DNA from: Okapia johnstoni
Taxonomy: Eukaryota > Chordata > Mammalia > Artiodactyla > Giraffidae
Reading direction: 5' to 3'
Assembly (NCBI GenBank): GCA_024291935.2
Contig: JAGTYA010000026.1
Location: 7,544,001-7,608,000 of the forward strand
Length of the DNA: 64,000 nt
Translations under genes and position numbers: made by a program
Part shown: positions 21,601 to 32,785 of the stretch, piece after piece
Numbering within the stretch: position 1 is the first letter of the stretch
Layout of the letters: every line of letters begins with the position of its first letter
The notes under the pieces: generated by a model
Told to the model about the DNA's origin: nothing
What the model saw: only the letters and a program-made list of their open reading frames with translations
Database searches by the model: none

Positions 21601-24600
21601 CACAGTGAAACTTGCCACCTTCACAATGCAGATGAAGAAACAGAAGCTCAGAGAGTAGAAGGTCCAGGCCTGACTCTGGAGTCAGGGCCTGACCCTTCCC
21701 CCTGCCCTCCCCCACCCCGTTCTTTGTTGCTTATTTCTAGGCCAGATTGATTGAGGTCTGTTACATATGATAAAAGTTCAGCCAAGGCAGCAGTTATATA
21801 ACCACTACCACCATGACCAAGATACAGAGTTTTCATCATCCCCAGAAAGTTCCCTGCACCCCTTTATAGTCCCTCATCTACATCCCTCATCAGGCAACCA
21901 CTGATCTTTGCCCCAAGGTCGTGCTTTCCAGAAAGGCATAGACGGGATCATACGGAACGAAGCCTTTAGTGTCTGTGTTCTTGCACTTAGCATGTGCTTT
22001 TGAGGCTCATCTGTCTTTGAGAGTCAGCAGTTCATTCCTTTTTGTAGCTGTTGTATCCTGGGGTATGGGTGTACCGTAACTTGTCATCCATCCTCCTGTT
22101 GAAGGGCATCTAGGTTTCTGGTTTGGAGCAGTTTTGAATAAAGCTGCTGTAAACGTTCGTGCAGAGTGCTAATTTTAATTTCTCAGTTCTTGAGGCATGT
22201 GGGGTCTTAGTACACTGACCAGGGATCAAGCCGCTGCCCCCGCAGTGGAAGTGCCGAGTCTTAACCACTGGACCAGGGAAGTCCCAGTTTCTCAGTTTCT
22301 TTGGGTAAATGCCTAGACTGGGGAGGCCCCATTCTCCCAACCTCTGTGCCCTTCCCTTAAGAATTGTAGCCCAAGGAAACTCTGAACAAGTCCTCACGGT
22401 GTGTATTCTTAGCTCTTTAATCTCTCTTGTCCCCCTGGACCCCTTCCTCTTGGCCCCAGCACGGGTTAAGCATGTGTGATGGGAGTGGTGGTAAGAAACG
22501 CTGAGGCCCACGCAGCTTGAATGGCTGCAGGAAACAAAAGTTGACTGGAGACAAACCCTCTATTGTTTGTGTTCTAGAAACTTCTGGAATATCTGAAGCA
22601 GCTTTCCCCCCAGCTACTGGAACTACGTGTGTTTGGAGGGTGCTGGGCTGGGGCGAGGCTGAATCCCAACTCTTCCCTCTTCACCTCTGTGCCAGAGGGT
22701 GGGGAGCAAGACTCTTGACTAGAAGGCAGACCCCGTACAAGGGAGCCAGTACCACAGGGGCAGAACCCCTGGAGCAGCTGGGACCTGCAGGAGGCTCACT
22801 AGGGACGGGGCCAAGGTGAGAGGGGCAGGCTGGGGCCTCCTGTCTACATGGCCCATGTAAAATATGCATGAAAGTGTCAATCACTCAGTCGTGTCTGACT
22901 CTTTGCAACCTGATGGTCTGTCCATGGAATTCTCCAGGCAAGATTGGGTTGCCATTTCCTTCTCCAGGGGATCTTCCCGACCCAGGGATCAAACCCTGAT
23001 CTCCTGCACTGCAGGCACATTCTTTACCGTCTGAGCTACAGGAAGTCTGAAATATGCGTAACATAAGGTTTACCATTTCAGCCATATTTTAAGTGCACAG
23101 GTCAGAAGCTTTAAGTACGTTCTCATTGTTGTACAAACACCACCACCATCTAACTCCTCCATAACTTTCTTCCTCTCCCCAAGGGGAAGCTCTGTCCCCA
23201 TTAAAGTACAGCTCCCCTCCCCCTCTCCAGGCCCTGACCCCCACCATTCCACTTTCTGTCTGTGGGTTTGACTCGAGGCACTTCATACCAGTGGAATCAT
23301 CCCCCGTGACCAGCTTGTTTCATCATTTCATGATGTCTTCAAGGTCCCGAACTTCCTGAGCCAAGCTTGTCTCTTATCAGCGCTGGCTTTTACTCACACT
23401 GCAGGCTCAGCCTTTTCTTTCCAGCTCAAATCCCCGACTGTGTGGTCTGTGTCCTTTGTGGGTGTCAGCACCCTCATGACCGTCCCTCCTGAGATGCACG
23501 AGGCTGCAGCACAGTGTCCGCGCTGGTGTGTGGATCGTGGTGTCCTCCTCACTGGGCACACGTGCTTTCCTGCTTCTGCTTGGGTTGCTGTGTGTTAGCC
23601 TGGTCCTGCCACCAAGTCTGACTTCTAGGATGTCTCAGAGCCTGGAGGCTCAGTGCCTGGGGCAGTGCTGGGGGTGGAGGGCTCCTCTCTGGATGTGTCC
23701 CTGGTCCCAGGATTTGTCACCTCCCGTTGAGCCCCTTGTGGCAGAGCGCAGACTCAGTCGCTGCTCTCAGCATCCCTGATGTGGATTGGTTCAGCTCTTG
23801 GTGCCCGTGGAGACACAGGCTGAGGTGTTGGGGGCCCCTGCTGTGGCCATAGCCACATGGTAGGATGTGGTCCTCCACCTGCGATGACGTCTCTCGAGTC
23901 TGAGCATTGAGACCCTGTGCATGACCTGTGAGCGTGCTTGGCCAGCCACCCAGTCTCTCTCACCAAAAGTGTGAGCACTTTCCATATAAACAGGAAATTT
24001 CATTCACCTGCAAAAAAATGGGCTTCTCTCTGTTGGCTCCAACTTGAGATGTGGGCGAGTAGTTGGGTTTGCAGTCAGAGCCACGCTCTCTCTGGGTGGG
24101 GCTGGTGGACCTGGTGCCTCGTTCAGAGGCGATTCCTCCTCCTCCTCTTTGTCTTCGGCTTCCTCCTCTTTTCTCTCTCCTCCTCCTCTCCCCCCATCAG
24201 CTCCCCCACCCCCAGTCATCTCCTCCCACCCCCCCACCACTGGGGGACGGGAGGGGTGAGGCCACGCTGGGTGGAGTCTGGGGGTGACCTCAGCTCCCCG
24301 CATGCCGTCCTGAGTCCCAGGCCAAAGCTAACTGGGCCTCGAGCCCAGCCCATCAGGGCGCCCCTCTCCCAGCAGCTCGGTTTTAGTATCACTGCCTCCC
24401 CAGCTGTGGGACTCGGGTCGTTTGGACTTTTGGCGGTCTGAGGACGAACAGTGTGCCGAGGGGAGAAGGGGGGCCTCATTTTTGCTGAGAGGGAGCAGCC
24501 CTGAGTCATCGCCTTCTCAGCACTGACCTCCCGTTCCCAGAGCCGGCCATAAAAGGCGGTGGCGGCGAGGCTGGGGCCAGCCCGCTCCCTGCTCCTCCAG

Positions 24601-27600
24601 GGCCCTGGGGACCTTGTACTTTGGAGCCTGCAGCCTGGCAGTGGCGGGTGGGGGAGCGACCTGGCCCTTGCCCCCTGCCTTCCTACACCCTCTGAGTGCA
24701 GGGCATCTGGTAGCCCGGCCATTCCTTGTCTGCACGGCCTCTGGAAGGCTGATGGCTCCCCAGCCCAGGCTCAAGTTCACATTCACAGGGGCTTTGCTGC
24801 CCCTGACTCCACCTCACTCCCACCCTATTCAAAAACGGGAGGGGGCGGGTGGGTAGAGCCTCCCATCAGAGCGTCCTGGTCCCCTGTCCTGTGGTGGGAG
24901 TGGGTTGCCCTGGCCAGGCTGCACTAGGTCCACGGAAGCCGTACATCTGGGGTTTTCCTGAAGTTTCAGTGTCTTGCCACAAGGACCAGTGCTGGCCTCC
25001 GGCCTTCGAGCCAGGCTGATGCCCTTCGAGCCAGTTTGTCGCCCTTGGTTCCTGATCAGTGATGCACCCCAGTGACCTGGAACCTCGTTCCAGGGGTCCC
25101 TGCCCCCTCTCCCTGGCCTGAGTCTGCCTGACCCTCGGTTGTCATCCGGTGCCGGGGCCTGTGCTGGGAGGCCATTTAGTCCTCCCTGTGAGCTTAGGAA
25201 AAGGAATTGTAATTTGACTTTTACAGATGAAAAAAAGTATAACTCAAAAGTTAAGAACTTCGGATCACAGAGTCAGTGGCCTGAGCTGGGAGTGGACTCC
25301 AGGGCTTTCTTACTAAGGGCCTGCATTGTCTCTGTGTGTCCGGGTGCGGGCAGACGCCTGCATGGCTGTGGCTTCGGGCAGGCAGACAACCCTGGAGCCC
25401 ATTTGAACCGAGGGCCGGGCAGCCGGAATGTTTGTCAAACCAGGCACAGCGTCACCGCAGGCACACCCCACCTGGCCTGGTTTATCTTAAAGCACTCCCG
25501 AGCCCGGGGAGTGTTCTGGCTGGAGGGAGGCAGCCCACGAGGCTGGACTCACGTTCAGCCTGGGAGGCTTGGCGGGACGGCTCAGCCCACGCCTTACAAG
25601 AAAGCGGGGAGGACTGCCCTCTCTGTGGCTCCGTGAGTCACCCTGGGCCTTTTGTTGACACTTGGTCCTTTTCTTTGGTCTCCCCCTCTACCTGTTCCTT
25701 TTCTGTTTCCTGCTGTCTAGAGAAGGTCTGTTTAACTCCCAGCCTGGTTGGGGTGGGGAGTGTGGGTACAGCTCTGCAGTGGAGAGGGGGCTGGTTTTTG
25801 ACCTGTTTCCGGGCAGTGTCCCAGGCCCTTCTGTACAGGAGTGCTTTCTCTGGCACCTTCTCAGGGGCATGACTGTACTTTGGGAAGGACACAGTGGTTC
25901 CTAGGAGGGCCGGCCTGCATTGGGGTAGCCTCTGGGCAGCAGGTGAGGAACAAGGGGACTTGCCCAGAGTCACGCAGAGAGTGGCAGCTCAAGAGCTGGG
26001 ACCCAAGCTTCCCAAAGACTCTTGAGCCCTTGTTTCCATGGCCCTCCTACCACTCCTTAGTATTCCTAAAAGATAAGCAGAATTTTTACTTCTTCTGGGG
26101 ACAGTACAGGTAGAAGCATTTTGAGGTGGCGTAATTATAAAAATGGATTACACATTAGACCACTATTGCAGAGACTCAGAGATCCATTGGCTTCAATGAG
26201 GCATCTGATAGTTTGTGTGAAATACAATACAGCAGCAGCAGAACCCAGAGTAGGTATTCCAGCTCCTGCCCTCACACCTGCAATTCCAGTTCTCGGGTAG
26301 GGAGATGAGGACAAAGGGCTGGTGCGCCTTTTCGTGGCTTGTTCATTTCTGCAGCAGAGAGGCTGGGAAATGCAGTATGAAGCTGGGGGACTGGGACAGC
26401 TGGAACCAGACGGTTCTGTCAGCAGTGCGGCCACAGACCAACAGCCTTAATTGTTGGTGGGAAACAGCACAGAATAGAGTTGGGAACTGGGGCTTAGTCC
26501 AGCCGATTCATTTTAGAGGGGGAAGTGGTTTGCAGCGCTTCATAGGTTTATAGAGCAAGGGTCAGCAAATATTTCCTCTCAGGGTCAGAGTGTTCAAAAT
26601 TATTGGCTTTCCAGGCCTCGTGATCTTTGCCACAGCTGAACTCTGGTGTCATAGCACAGAAACAGCCAGAGACAGTACAGGTGAGCAGGCTGTGTTCCAA
26701 TAAAACTTTATGAAACAGGTGGCGGGCCACATCCGGCCCCTGAGCTGTAGCTTGCCAACCCCTATTATAGAGAATGAATGCCATTCCTACAGAGCAAGGG
26801 GCCCAGCACAGAGCCCTGGACAAGCAGCGGCTGCAGGTTTTATTGCTGTTAACTGTGGCTTCCGTGCAGGGGCACCCATCTGGTAGCACCCCAGTCTGTT
26901 CTCACCGCCCGGTGCTGAACGTGCTGCCAGGTCTCCTCCATGCTCTTGCCATAGTTGTACCCACTTTAGGACATGGACTTCATGAGTTTCTTTCCATTAT
27001 TTGGGCTTTATTTTTTTTCTATTTCATTATTTTTTTTTTCATTTCCATTATTATGGGCTTCCCTTGTGGCTCAGCTGGTAAAGAATCCGCCTGCAATGAG
27101 GGAGACCTGGGTTTGCTCTCTGGGTTGGGAAGATCCCCTGGAGAAGAGAGAGGCTGCCCACTCCAGTATTCTGGCCTAGAGAATTCCATGGACTGTATAG
27201 TGCATGGGGTCACAAAGAGTCGGACGCAACTGAGTGATTTTCACTTTCACTTTCCATCATTTATTTGTCAAGCACCTCTTTGTGCCAGATGCTACATGGG
27301 TGACGTCATTACCGTGGTGGGTATGGAAGCTGGGGGTGCCTAACCCGCTGCCCTCAGGGTGCTGTGCTGTCCACAGGAGTCCCTTCCTGAAACTTAGGCT
27401 GAGAAGTGACAGACCAAGTCAGAGATCAGACCCCCAGGTCCCCTGACCCACCCTTTCTCTTCCGGCAGGGTATGACTTCGCGGCCGTCCTCGAGTGGTTC
27501 GCCGAGCGGGTGGACCGTATCATCCTGCTCTTCGATGCCCACAAGCTGGACATCTCCGACGAGTTCTCAGAGGTCATCAAGGCCCTCAAGAACCACGAGG

Positions 27601-30600
27601 ACAAGATCCGCGTGGTGCTGAACAAGGCCGACCAGATTGAGACGCAGCAGTTGATGCGGGTCTACGGGGCCCTCATGTGGTCCCTGGGGAAGATCATCAA
27701 CACCCCTGAGGTGGTCCGGGTATACATCGGCTCCTTCTGGTCCCACCCGCTCCTCATCCCCGACAACCGCAAGCTCTTTGAGGCCGAGGAGCAGGACCTC
27801 TTCAAAGACATCCAGTCTCTGCCCCGAAACGCCGCCCTCAGGAAGCTCAATGACCTAATCAAGCGGGCGCGGCTGGCCAAGGTAGACCCGGGGGGGCGGC
27901 CGTGGGCCAGGGCACTCTGGGGCAGCCACTCGGGGCCCTGGGACTGGATGCCCCAGACCCAGCTCTGCACTCATGGGCCACACTGTGCCGTGCCTCATCT
28001 GACTCTGTCCTCTTGTGCACCTGTGGGTGCAGCCTCTTCCTCACTGAGATTCTTTTTAACACATAAACATCAAACAAGAAGATGCCACTGTACCCAGGGG
28101 CGGCCTGGGGAGTGGAGAGTAGGTGGGGGAGCCGCACGAGGCCTCATCGGCTGACCCCCCAGGCCTGCCGAGCACTGAGTGCCTGCAGCACGTGCCGGGG
28201 ATGCGGTGGGAACTGCGAGGTTCCCACCCTCCCAGCATTTGTCCGCCGCATGGGGGAAAGCAGAGGACGAAAAGAAAGCACAGTTTATTTGTATTGTCTT
28301 GGTTGCTACAAAAGCAGGTGGCTGGGGAGCTGTCCTGAGGAGGGTGGACCAGACGGGGGTACCTGGGCAGGAAGTGATGCTTCAGCTGCAACAGGAGGTA
28401 GTTAGTGGAGAATTAGGGTGCAGGCCTGCAGGCCAGGGAGACCACTGGGTGGCCTCTGCCCCAGAGCCCTTGTAAACCATCCCTACCCTCCATGGAAGCT
28501 CAGGGCCTGCTGGCATCTGTGCACAGCATCTGAATTGCTCGAGTTTGGAGCCTCAGTGCCTGGCCAAGCACTTTAGCAAGACTCTGGGGTCTGGGAAGAG
28601 AAGGTTAATTCTGCCAGTGGACCCTTCAGACATTAAGGAGCAGAGCATGTCCGCTTGTGTGTCTGTGCTCAAGCATTCAGTCGTGTCCAACTCTTTGCGA
28701 CCCTGTGGACTATCGCCCGCTATGCTGCTTTGTCCATGGAATTTCCCAGGCAAGAAGACTGGAGTAGGTTGCCATTTCCTTCTCTGGGGGATCTTCCCAA
28801 CCCAGGGATGGAAACCATGTCTCTTGAATCTCCTGCGTTGGCAGGCAGACTCTACCATGGGATCAATGGCCTATGGATATAGGATATATGATTTTGAATA
28901 ATGCTGCATTGTGAGCATCTCCAGGAGCAGGCCCTGTCCTGGGAGAGCTGGGCAGCCCCCCAGGCCATGCTCCTGCCCCTCCGGAGCCGACTGCCTGGCT
29001 CTGGGGCTCTGTTGTGGGCCAAACACAGTGACCCAGGGCACCCACTGTCTTGAGGCCTGAATTCAGGGAGCTCTGGGTGCTCCCTGGCCCAAATAATGAG
29101 CAGTGACCCTTCATCCCTTGGTGTATCTCCACCCTGGTTACCCAGAGTGCCCCAGGACTAGTAGACTGGAACTTGCTAGAACCATAGGTTTCTAGGCCCC
29201 TCCTCTGCCCTACTGAACCAGAATCTGCATTTGGACACGGTCTCCTGTGACCTACTGTATGCTTAGTAAAGAGGGAGAACCCTGCCCTGTAGGGCTCGGG
29301 GCTGGGCTCGGAGAACCCCGCCCTGGAGGACTTGGGGCTGCTCGGTTCTGGAACTGTCTCACTTCTAGAACCTTCCTGATGAGTGAGCTGGTTCTGAGAA
29401 AGGAACCCATGAGAACATCCATGTAAGTGGCTCCTGGCCTCCAGGGACAAGTGGCGTCCTGAGCTGAGGGAGAGAGCGGTGAATGGAGGGGAATGCTGGT
29501 CACCTGTTTCCGGGTCAACTTCTGCTTGGTCAAAGGAAAGGACCACGCCACCCACCCCGCACCCACCCCGGCCTCCCATCCAGCCCTGCTCAGCCTCTCA
29601 GGACAGAACAAGGGCAAGCTTCCCCTGAGATGGTGTGTAATGGCGCGGCCCTCGGGCACATTGAGTCACCCTGCCTGGAAAGCCCCAGCCTCTCCAGTCT
29701 TGTCCTGCACCTGCTGTTGTGAGACTGTTTCCTTTTCCTGGACTGAATCGCTCAGTCTCTGCCTGTAACGAGCAAAGCTGTGACTGTGACCCTGTGACCA
29801 ACCTGCTTCCCTTGGGCAGTTCTCAGCCAGGTTTAAACCCTGCAGGGAAGACAGGGTCAGGCCAGTGGAGGGGTTTTTCAGGGTGGAGTTGGCAGGTCTG
29901 GGAGGAGAGGGCGAGAGGCTGGCTGGCTGCAGCTGGATGCTGCTTGGCCAGGCCACAGGATTAGAGGGCTGTGCTCTTGCCAGGTGATCAGCCCACTGTA
30001 GGGAAGGGAAGGGTTAGATATACCTAACTAAGGTACTGAGTTTAGATAGAGCCTGAAACATCTGGGAATAGCCTTGTGGGAGTTTTCTAATCCTTAGTCA
30101 TCCCTGAGGCTGTCGGATGATCAACTGGGCATAACTTGATCAGGCCACTCCCTGAGAAGGTGTCCAGGAAGCACCTGACTCTGCCCCTTCCCTGTCTTCA
30201 CAGGTCCATGCCTACATCATCAGCTCCCTCAAGAAGGAGATGCCCAATGTCTTCGGGAAGGAGAGCAAGAAGAAAGAGCTGGTGAACAACCTGGGTGAGA
30301 TCTACCAGAAGATTGAGCGGGAGCATCAGATCTCCCCTGGTGATTTCCCCAACCTCCGCAAGATGCAGGTACAGCCATCCCCGGTGCCCCGGGAGTGGGC
30401 TGGTGGGAATCGGAATGCGGACGGCTTGGGGCACCGGGGCAGTGATTCCGGAGGGAACCCCGGCTCCACGGGGTGGGGCCTCCCAAAGTGGAAGCCGCAC
30501 CCCGCCCAATCGGAAGCTGGCCCGGGGAGAGGTGGACCCAGGCCGTGACACCGGGCAGGGGAATGTAGTGACTCACCCGGAGGGGTAGGGAGAGGGCAGG

Positions 30601-31350
30601 GCCGTGCCAGGCACCCCAGCCTCCTCCCAATTAATTCTTGCCCCAGTCCTGCTAGGAGGGGACTGTTTTTACCTCCGACTTAAAGAGATGGGTGAGCCAA
30701 GATTGAAGTGGTTGGGGTATGAGGTGGAGCCAGCTCTTTTTGCTTGGGAACCCTTTGCTGCACCTGCAGCACCAGAGCCCGGGAGGGCCTGACCCAGGGT
30801 GGTCCGCCCTCCCCTGCCCCGACAGGAGCTCCTGCAGACCCAGGACTTCAGCAAGTTCCAGGCCCTGAAGCCCAAGCTGCTGGACACAGTGGACGACATG
30901 CTGGCCAATGACATCGCCCGGCTAATGGTGATGGTACGCCAGGAGGAGTCCCTGATGCCCGCCCAGGTCGTGAAGGGCGGTGCCTTCGATGGCACCATGA
31001 ACGGGCCCTTCGGGCACGGCTACGGCGAGGGGGCCGGTGAGGGCATCGACGACGTTGAGTGGGTGGTGGGCAAGGACAAGCCCACCTACGACGAGATCTT
31101 CTACACGCTGTCGCCTGTCAACGGCAAGATCACGGGCGCCAACGCCAAGAAGGAGATGGTAAAGTCCAAGCTCCCCAACACGGTGCTGGGGAAGATCTGG
31201 AAGCTGGCCGACGTGGACCGGGACGGGCTGCTGGATGACGAGGAGTTCGCCCTGGCCAACCACCTCATCAAAGTCAAGCTGGAGGGCCACGAGCTGCCCG
31301 CCGACCTGCCCCCGCACCTGGTCCCGCCCTCCAAGCGGAGGCATGAGTGA
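12198..31350 (+). CDS. EHD1: EH domain-containing protein 1 (EHD1), five coding exons
   Basis: The coding sequence is join(12198-12601, 16149-16246, 27469-27881, 30204-30368, 30826-31350), 1605 nt, 534 aa plus stop, equal to human EHD1. All junctions are GT-AG and stay in frame. EHD1 is a dynamin-like ATPase that oligomerises on tubular recycling endosomes and drives return of receptors to the plasma membrane; it also acts in early ciliogenesis. Order: N-terminal membrane-inserting tail, G domain with P-loop GQYSTGKTT (65-73), DTPG (153-156) and NKAD (219-222), helical middle, and C-terminal EH domain (about 444-534) with the NPF-pocket tryptophan W485 and an EF-hand loop [12 protein letters not shown]. 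The start has a good Kozak context (cagcATGt) and matches the family start. EHD1 is preferred over EHD2-4 because the sequence matches the human EHD1 I remember almost residue for residue, and its neighbours are those of EHD1. Confidence 0.97.
14349..14371. repeat. A23 homopolymer
   Basis: An uninterrupted run of 23 A. No processed-pseudogene or SINE body is attached, so it is either an isolated simple repeat or the tail of a decayed insertion. Confidence 0.9.
15867..15984 (-). mobile_element. CHR-type tRNA SINE
   Basis: A T-run, ctggccacacagcatgcaggatcttagttccc, ccagggattgaacctgtgcc and gaaccgccagggagttccc, in reverse orientation. It ends 165 bp before EHD1 exon 2. Confidence 0.9.
16149..16246 (+). 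CDS. EHD1: EHD1 exon 2 (residues 135-168)
   Basis: A 98-nt exon after acceptor tcgtgcag; donor gag|gtaaat. It encodes [12 protein letters not shown] and the DTPG nucleotide-binding motif (153-156). It is flanked by introns of 3.5 kb and 11.2 kb. Confidence 0.97.
17501..17615 (-). mobile_element. Bov-tA SINE 3' fragment
   Basis: A cagttcagttcagttcag tail, then cgtccgactctttgcgaccccatgg, then ccgtccctgggattctccagg. It is reverse-oriented and lacks the tRNA head. Confidence 0.85.
17841..18041 (+). mobile_element. Bov-tA SINE
   Basis: A full-length element: tRNA-Glu-like head (gggctttcccagtggctc) and BovB-derived right part (gaatcccatggacagagg, gggtggcacaaagttggacatgact). It is diverged from the consensus. 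Confidence 0.9.
18278..18467 (-). mobile_element. CHR-type tRNA SINE, long form
   Basis: A T-run and tatttatttatttggctatgcc, then two related gcagtacgcaggctc/gcggcacgtgggctc blocks, then gaccagggatcaaacccgggccccctgc and ccactggaccaccaaggaagtc. It is a longer CHR variant than the others in this window. Confidence 0.85.
18898..19118 (+). mobile_element. Bov-tA SINE
   Basis: A full-length copy from gggcttcccacatggc to gactgaagcgacttagcatgc, close to consensus and so relatively young. Confidence 0.92.
21228..21236 (+). promoter_or_regulatory. ARE/MARE-like motif in EHD1 intron 2
   Basis: TGACTCAGC matches the NFE2/NRF2 antioxidant-response and MARE core. It is a single short motif with no other support. 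Confidence 0.25.
21740..22330 (-). mobile_element. Old L1 fragment split by a CHR SINE
   Basis: Phrases such as aaagttccctgcacccctttatagtc, caggcaaccactgatcttt, gtcagcagttcattcctttttg and tgaataaagctgctgtaaacgttcgt belong to a common old mammalian L1 region. A CHR SINE interrupts it at 22189-22287. Confidence 0.65.
22189..22287 (-). mobile_element. CHR-type tRNA SINE inside L1
   Basis: A short reverse CHR element flanked by perfect 10-bp duplications tttctcagtt (22179-22188 and 22288-22297). These mark it as a clean retroposition into the older L1. Confidence 0.9.
22867..23048 (-). mobile_element. Bov-tA SINE
   Basis: A reverse-oriented full element: catgaaagtgtcaatcactcagtcgtgtctgactc, then gggatcaaaccctgatctcctgcactgcaggcac, then ctgagctacaggaagtc. 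Confidence 0.9.
23050..23345. mobile_element. Old L1 fragment
   Basis: The phrases gtaacataaggtttaccatttcagccat, gtacgttctcattgttgtacaaac and cactttctgtctgtgggtttgactc are diverged copies of a common L1 region. Confidence 0.6.
24120..24245 (+). repeat. Polypyrimidine tract
   Basis: About 125 bases almost wholly C and T, in repeated cctcctcctc-type units. Such mirror-like tracts can form triplex DNA. No coding content is seen. Confidence 0.7.
24502..24556 (+). promoter_or_regulatory. AP-1 and CArG box pair in EHD1 intron 2
   Basis: TGAGTCA (24502-24508) is followed by a perfect serum response element core CCATAAAAGG (24547-24556), with a GGCGGTGGCGGCG run just after it. The patch looks like an intronic enhancer or minor promoter responsive to SRF and AP-1. 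This is inference from motifs. Confidence 0.4.
26558..26768 (-). mobile_element. hAT-Charlie MITE (MER3-like)
   Basis: It runs from agggtcagcaaatatttcc through tgtgttccaataaaactttatgaaacaggtggcgggcc to gtagcttgccaaccccta. The near-inverted ends and the central phrase identify a common fossil non-autonomous hAT element. The family name is tentative. Confidence 0.65.
27055..27253 (+). mobile_element. Bov-tA SINE
   Basis: A full-length element close to consensus, from gggcttcccttgtggctcag to the ttttcactttcacttt tail. It ends 215 bp upstream of EHD1 exon 3. Confidence 0.93.
27469..27881 (+). CDS. EHD1: EHD1 exon 3 (residues 168-305)
   Basis: Acceptor cttccggcag, donor aag|gtagac. It encodes the rest of the G domain, including NKAD (219-222), and the first part of the helical domain. 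It ends in phase 0 after RARLAK. Confidence 0.97.
27882..30203 (+). other. EHD1: EHD1 intron 3
   Basis: A 2.3-kb intron. It contains one reverse Bov-tA (28661-28858) and otherwise unique, GC-moderate sequence without an exon that I recognise. Intron 4 (30369-30825) is 457 bp and holds nothing notable. Confidence 0.8.
28661..28858 (-). mobile_element. Bov-tA SINE
   Basis: A reverse-oriented element: gtgctcaagcattcagtcgtgtccaactctttgcgacc, ggatcttcccaacccaggg, gcaggcagactctaccat. The head end is diverged. Confidence 0.88.
30204..30368 (+). CDS. EHD1: EHD1 exon 4 (residues 306-360)
   Basis: Acceptor tcttcacag, donor cag|gtacag; 165 nt, phase 0 at both ends. It encodes helical-domain sequence from [14 protein letters not shown] to FPNLRKMQ. 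Confidence 0.97.
30826..31350 (+). CDS. EHD1: EHD1 exon 5 (residues 361-534) with EH domain
   Basis: Acceptor ccccgacag. It encodes the end of the helical domain, the linker with a [10 protein letters not shown] stretch, and the EH domain with W485 and the calcium-binding loop. It stops at TGA 31348-31350 after SKRRHE. One residue in the EF-hand loop (DVDRDG) differs from the human DVDKDG as I recall it, a conservative change. Confidence 0.97.
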   Translation, partial: ELLQTQDFSKFQALKPKLLDTVDDMLANDIARLMVMVRQEESLMPAQVVKGGAFDGTMNGPFGHGYGEGAGEGIDDVEWVVGKDKPTYDEIFYTLSPVNGKITGANAKKEMVKSKLPNTVLGKIWKLADVDRDGLLDDEEFALANHLIKVKLEGHELPADLPPHLVPPSKRRHE

Positions 31351-32785
31351 GCGCCCCGCCGCCGGACTCCAGCACCTCAGTGCCCGGCCAGGCAGAGACT
31401 AGGGGGGAGGGTCCGCAGTTCCCAAGACCATAAAGACTGAGTGCTGTTTCCTCAGCTTACAAAGGAAGACCACTATCTTTCTCTTAAGGCTGCTTCTCGG
31501 GAGGCAGGGGTGATACTCATATGTGAATGATGGAATTTTGTGCATAAGAACTTGGATATTTTTAATATATAACGTTAGAGGCAGCGTTCTTTCTTGCCTC
31601 CTCCGTCTGGCAGCCCCACGCATGCAGGGCCTCTGTCCTCCCGTCCTCACCTCCCGAGGGGGGATGTTGCCCTGGCTCGCCCCTCCTGCAGCTGCGGCCC
31701 CTGTAGACAGGGACGCTGGGTCTCCCTTTGTTTCAGGCTGAGTCGCTCCTTCAGCCCAGTGGCTCCCTTCCCCGCCCAGCCCGGCCTCCGCCACCGCTCG
31801 CGGTTCAGTTGGTTCTGTGCCTTCCTCCTTCCCTTCCCGAGGCCCCCTGTCCGCAGGCCCTGCCCTTGCTCCCGCGTCCCCCTGACTTGGCATCACAGAA
31901 GCCAGGCCCAGCTGCCCTTTTTGCGGGGAGCCCAGGGGCGCAGGGGGTATGGAGTGGAGAATGTCTTCCAGAGAATTATGTAAGCTAGTTCTTCTTTTAT
32001 AAAGTAACCCCTTTCATACTTGACTGAATTTTCTGGTAACTTCCCAGCCACTTGTTCAGAAGCTGTGAGTTTTGTCTCCTTCCCCACACTCCACTCAGGA
32101 GCCGTGGGAGGTGGGGTGGGTGTGGAGCACACCCCACCGGGGACCCCAGAAGCGGCGTCCCCTGCTTCACCCTCTCACTTCCCTGGGACATTCTGGCACA
32201 CCTCCCTGCCCCACTTTGGTGGGCGGTGGGTCCTTAGGAACCTAATGTGGCTCAGTGCTCCAGCCCGGGCCTGGCGGCCAGAGACCAGGGACGGTCCAGC
32301 CCCTACCCTCTCCCACCTGCCTTCCTCCTAAGTAGGGCTCCACTTGGACGCCCTTAGAATGGCGCCCCCGAGGCTGAGCAGCGAGAAACCCGAGCCCACT
32401 GGGGCCAATGGACATTCCTGCAGGCCAGCGGTTGGCCTCCAGGGCTGTGATCACAGAGCCCCTATGGCGAGGGCAGCTGGCTTCCCACCGGCACACCCTC
32501 AGGGGTCTCAGGGACTCCTTCACTCCGACCTCTGACCCGACCCACCTTCCCAGTGCTGCTCTCTAGGCTTCCACTGGGTCCGCATCCCCAGGAACTGGCC
32601 TTGTTACCTGTAGCTGGCCTCGGCCCCCATCCCACACAGTATCAGGAGGGTGGAGGCAGCTGCCTCGTCGGGAATTCACTGTTGAAATTTCAGTGGTTTA
32701 ACCACACTTGCCCGTGGGGAGAAAAAGCAACTGAAGACAAGACTTTTTTTTCTTACATTAAAAAAAGTTAAATTGTGCTGAAGCT
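31351..32785 (+). other. EHD1: EHD1 3' untranslated region
   Basis: About 1.4 kb of non-coding sequence follows the TGA. No ruminant SINE interrupts it, which fits a constrained transcript. It ends near an ATTAAA hexamer (32757-32762) with a GT-rich stretch (aattgtgctg) just downstream. The length is my inference from the signal. A CATAAAG at 31428 is non-canonical, and an AATAAA at about 34370 could support a longer form. Confidence 0.6.
32757..32762 (+). terminator. EHD1: Poly(A) signal ATTAAA, probable EHD1 3' end
   Basis: ATTAAA is the commonest variant of the poly(A) hexamer. It is followed by an A-run and a GT-rich element, and no AATAAA lies between it and the stop codon. Confidence 0.55.

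Larger units (their letters stand above)
16247..27468 (+). other. EHD1: EHD1 intron 2
   Basis: An 11.2-kb intron. It contains four Bov-tA elements or fragments, two CHR SINEs, two old L1 fragments, MIR relics (about 20290-20395, 21555-21665, 25190-25300), a MER3-like hAT relic, a polypyrimidine tract, and a short promoter-like patch with AP-1 and CArG motifs near 24.5 kb. I see no additional coding exon. Confidence 0.8.

Noticed and set aside
28863..29579. 238-codon - strand open frame in EHD1 intron 3
   Set aside because: It is low-complexity, S/G/P-rich and unlike any family. It is probably a chance frame.
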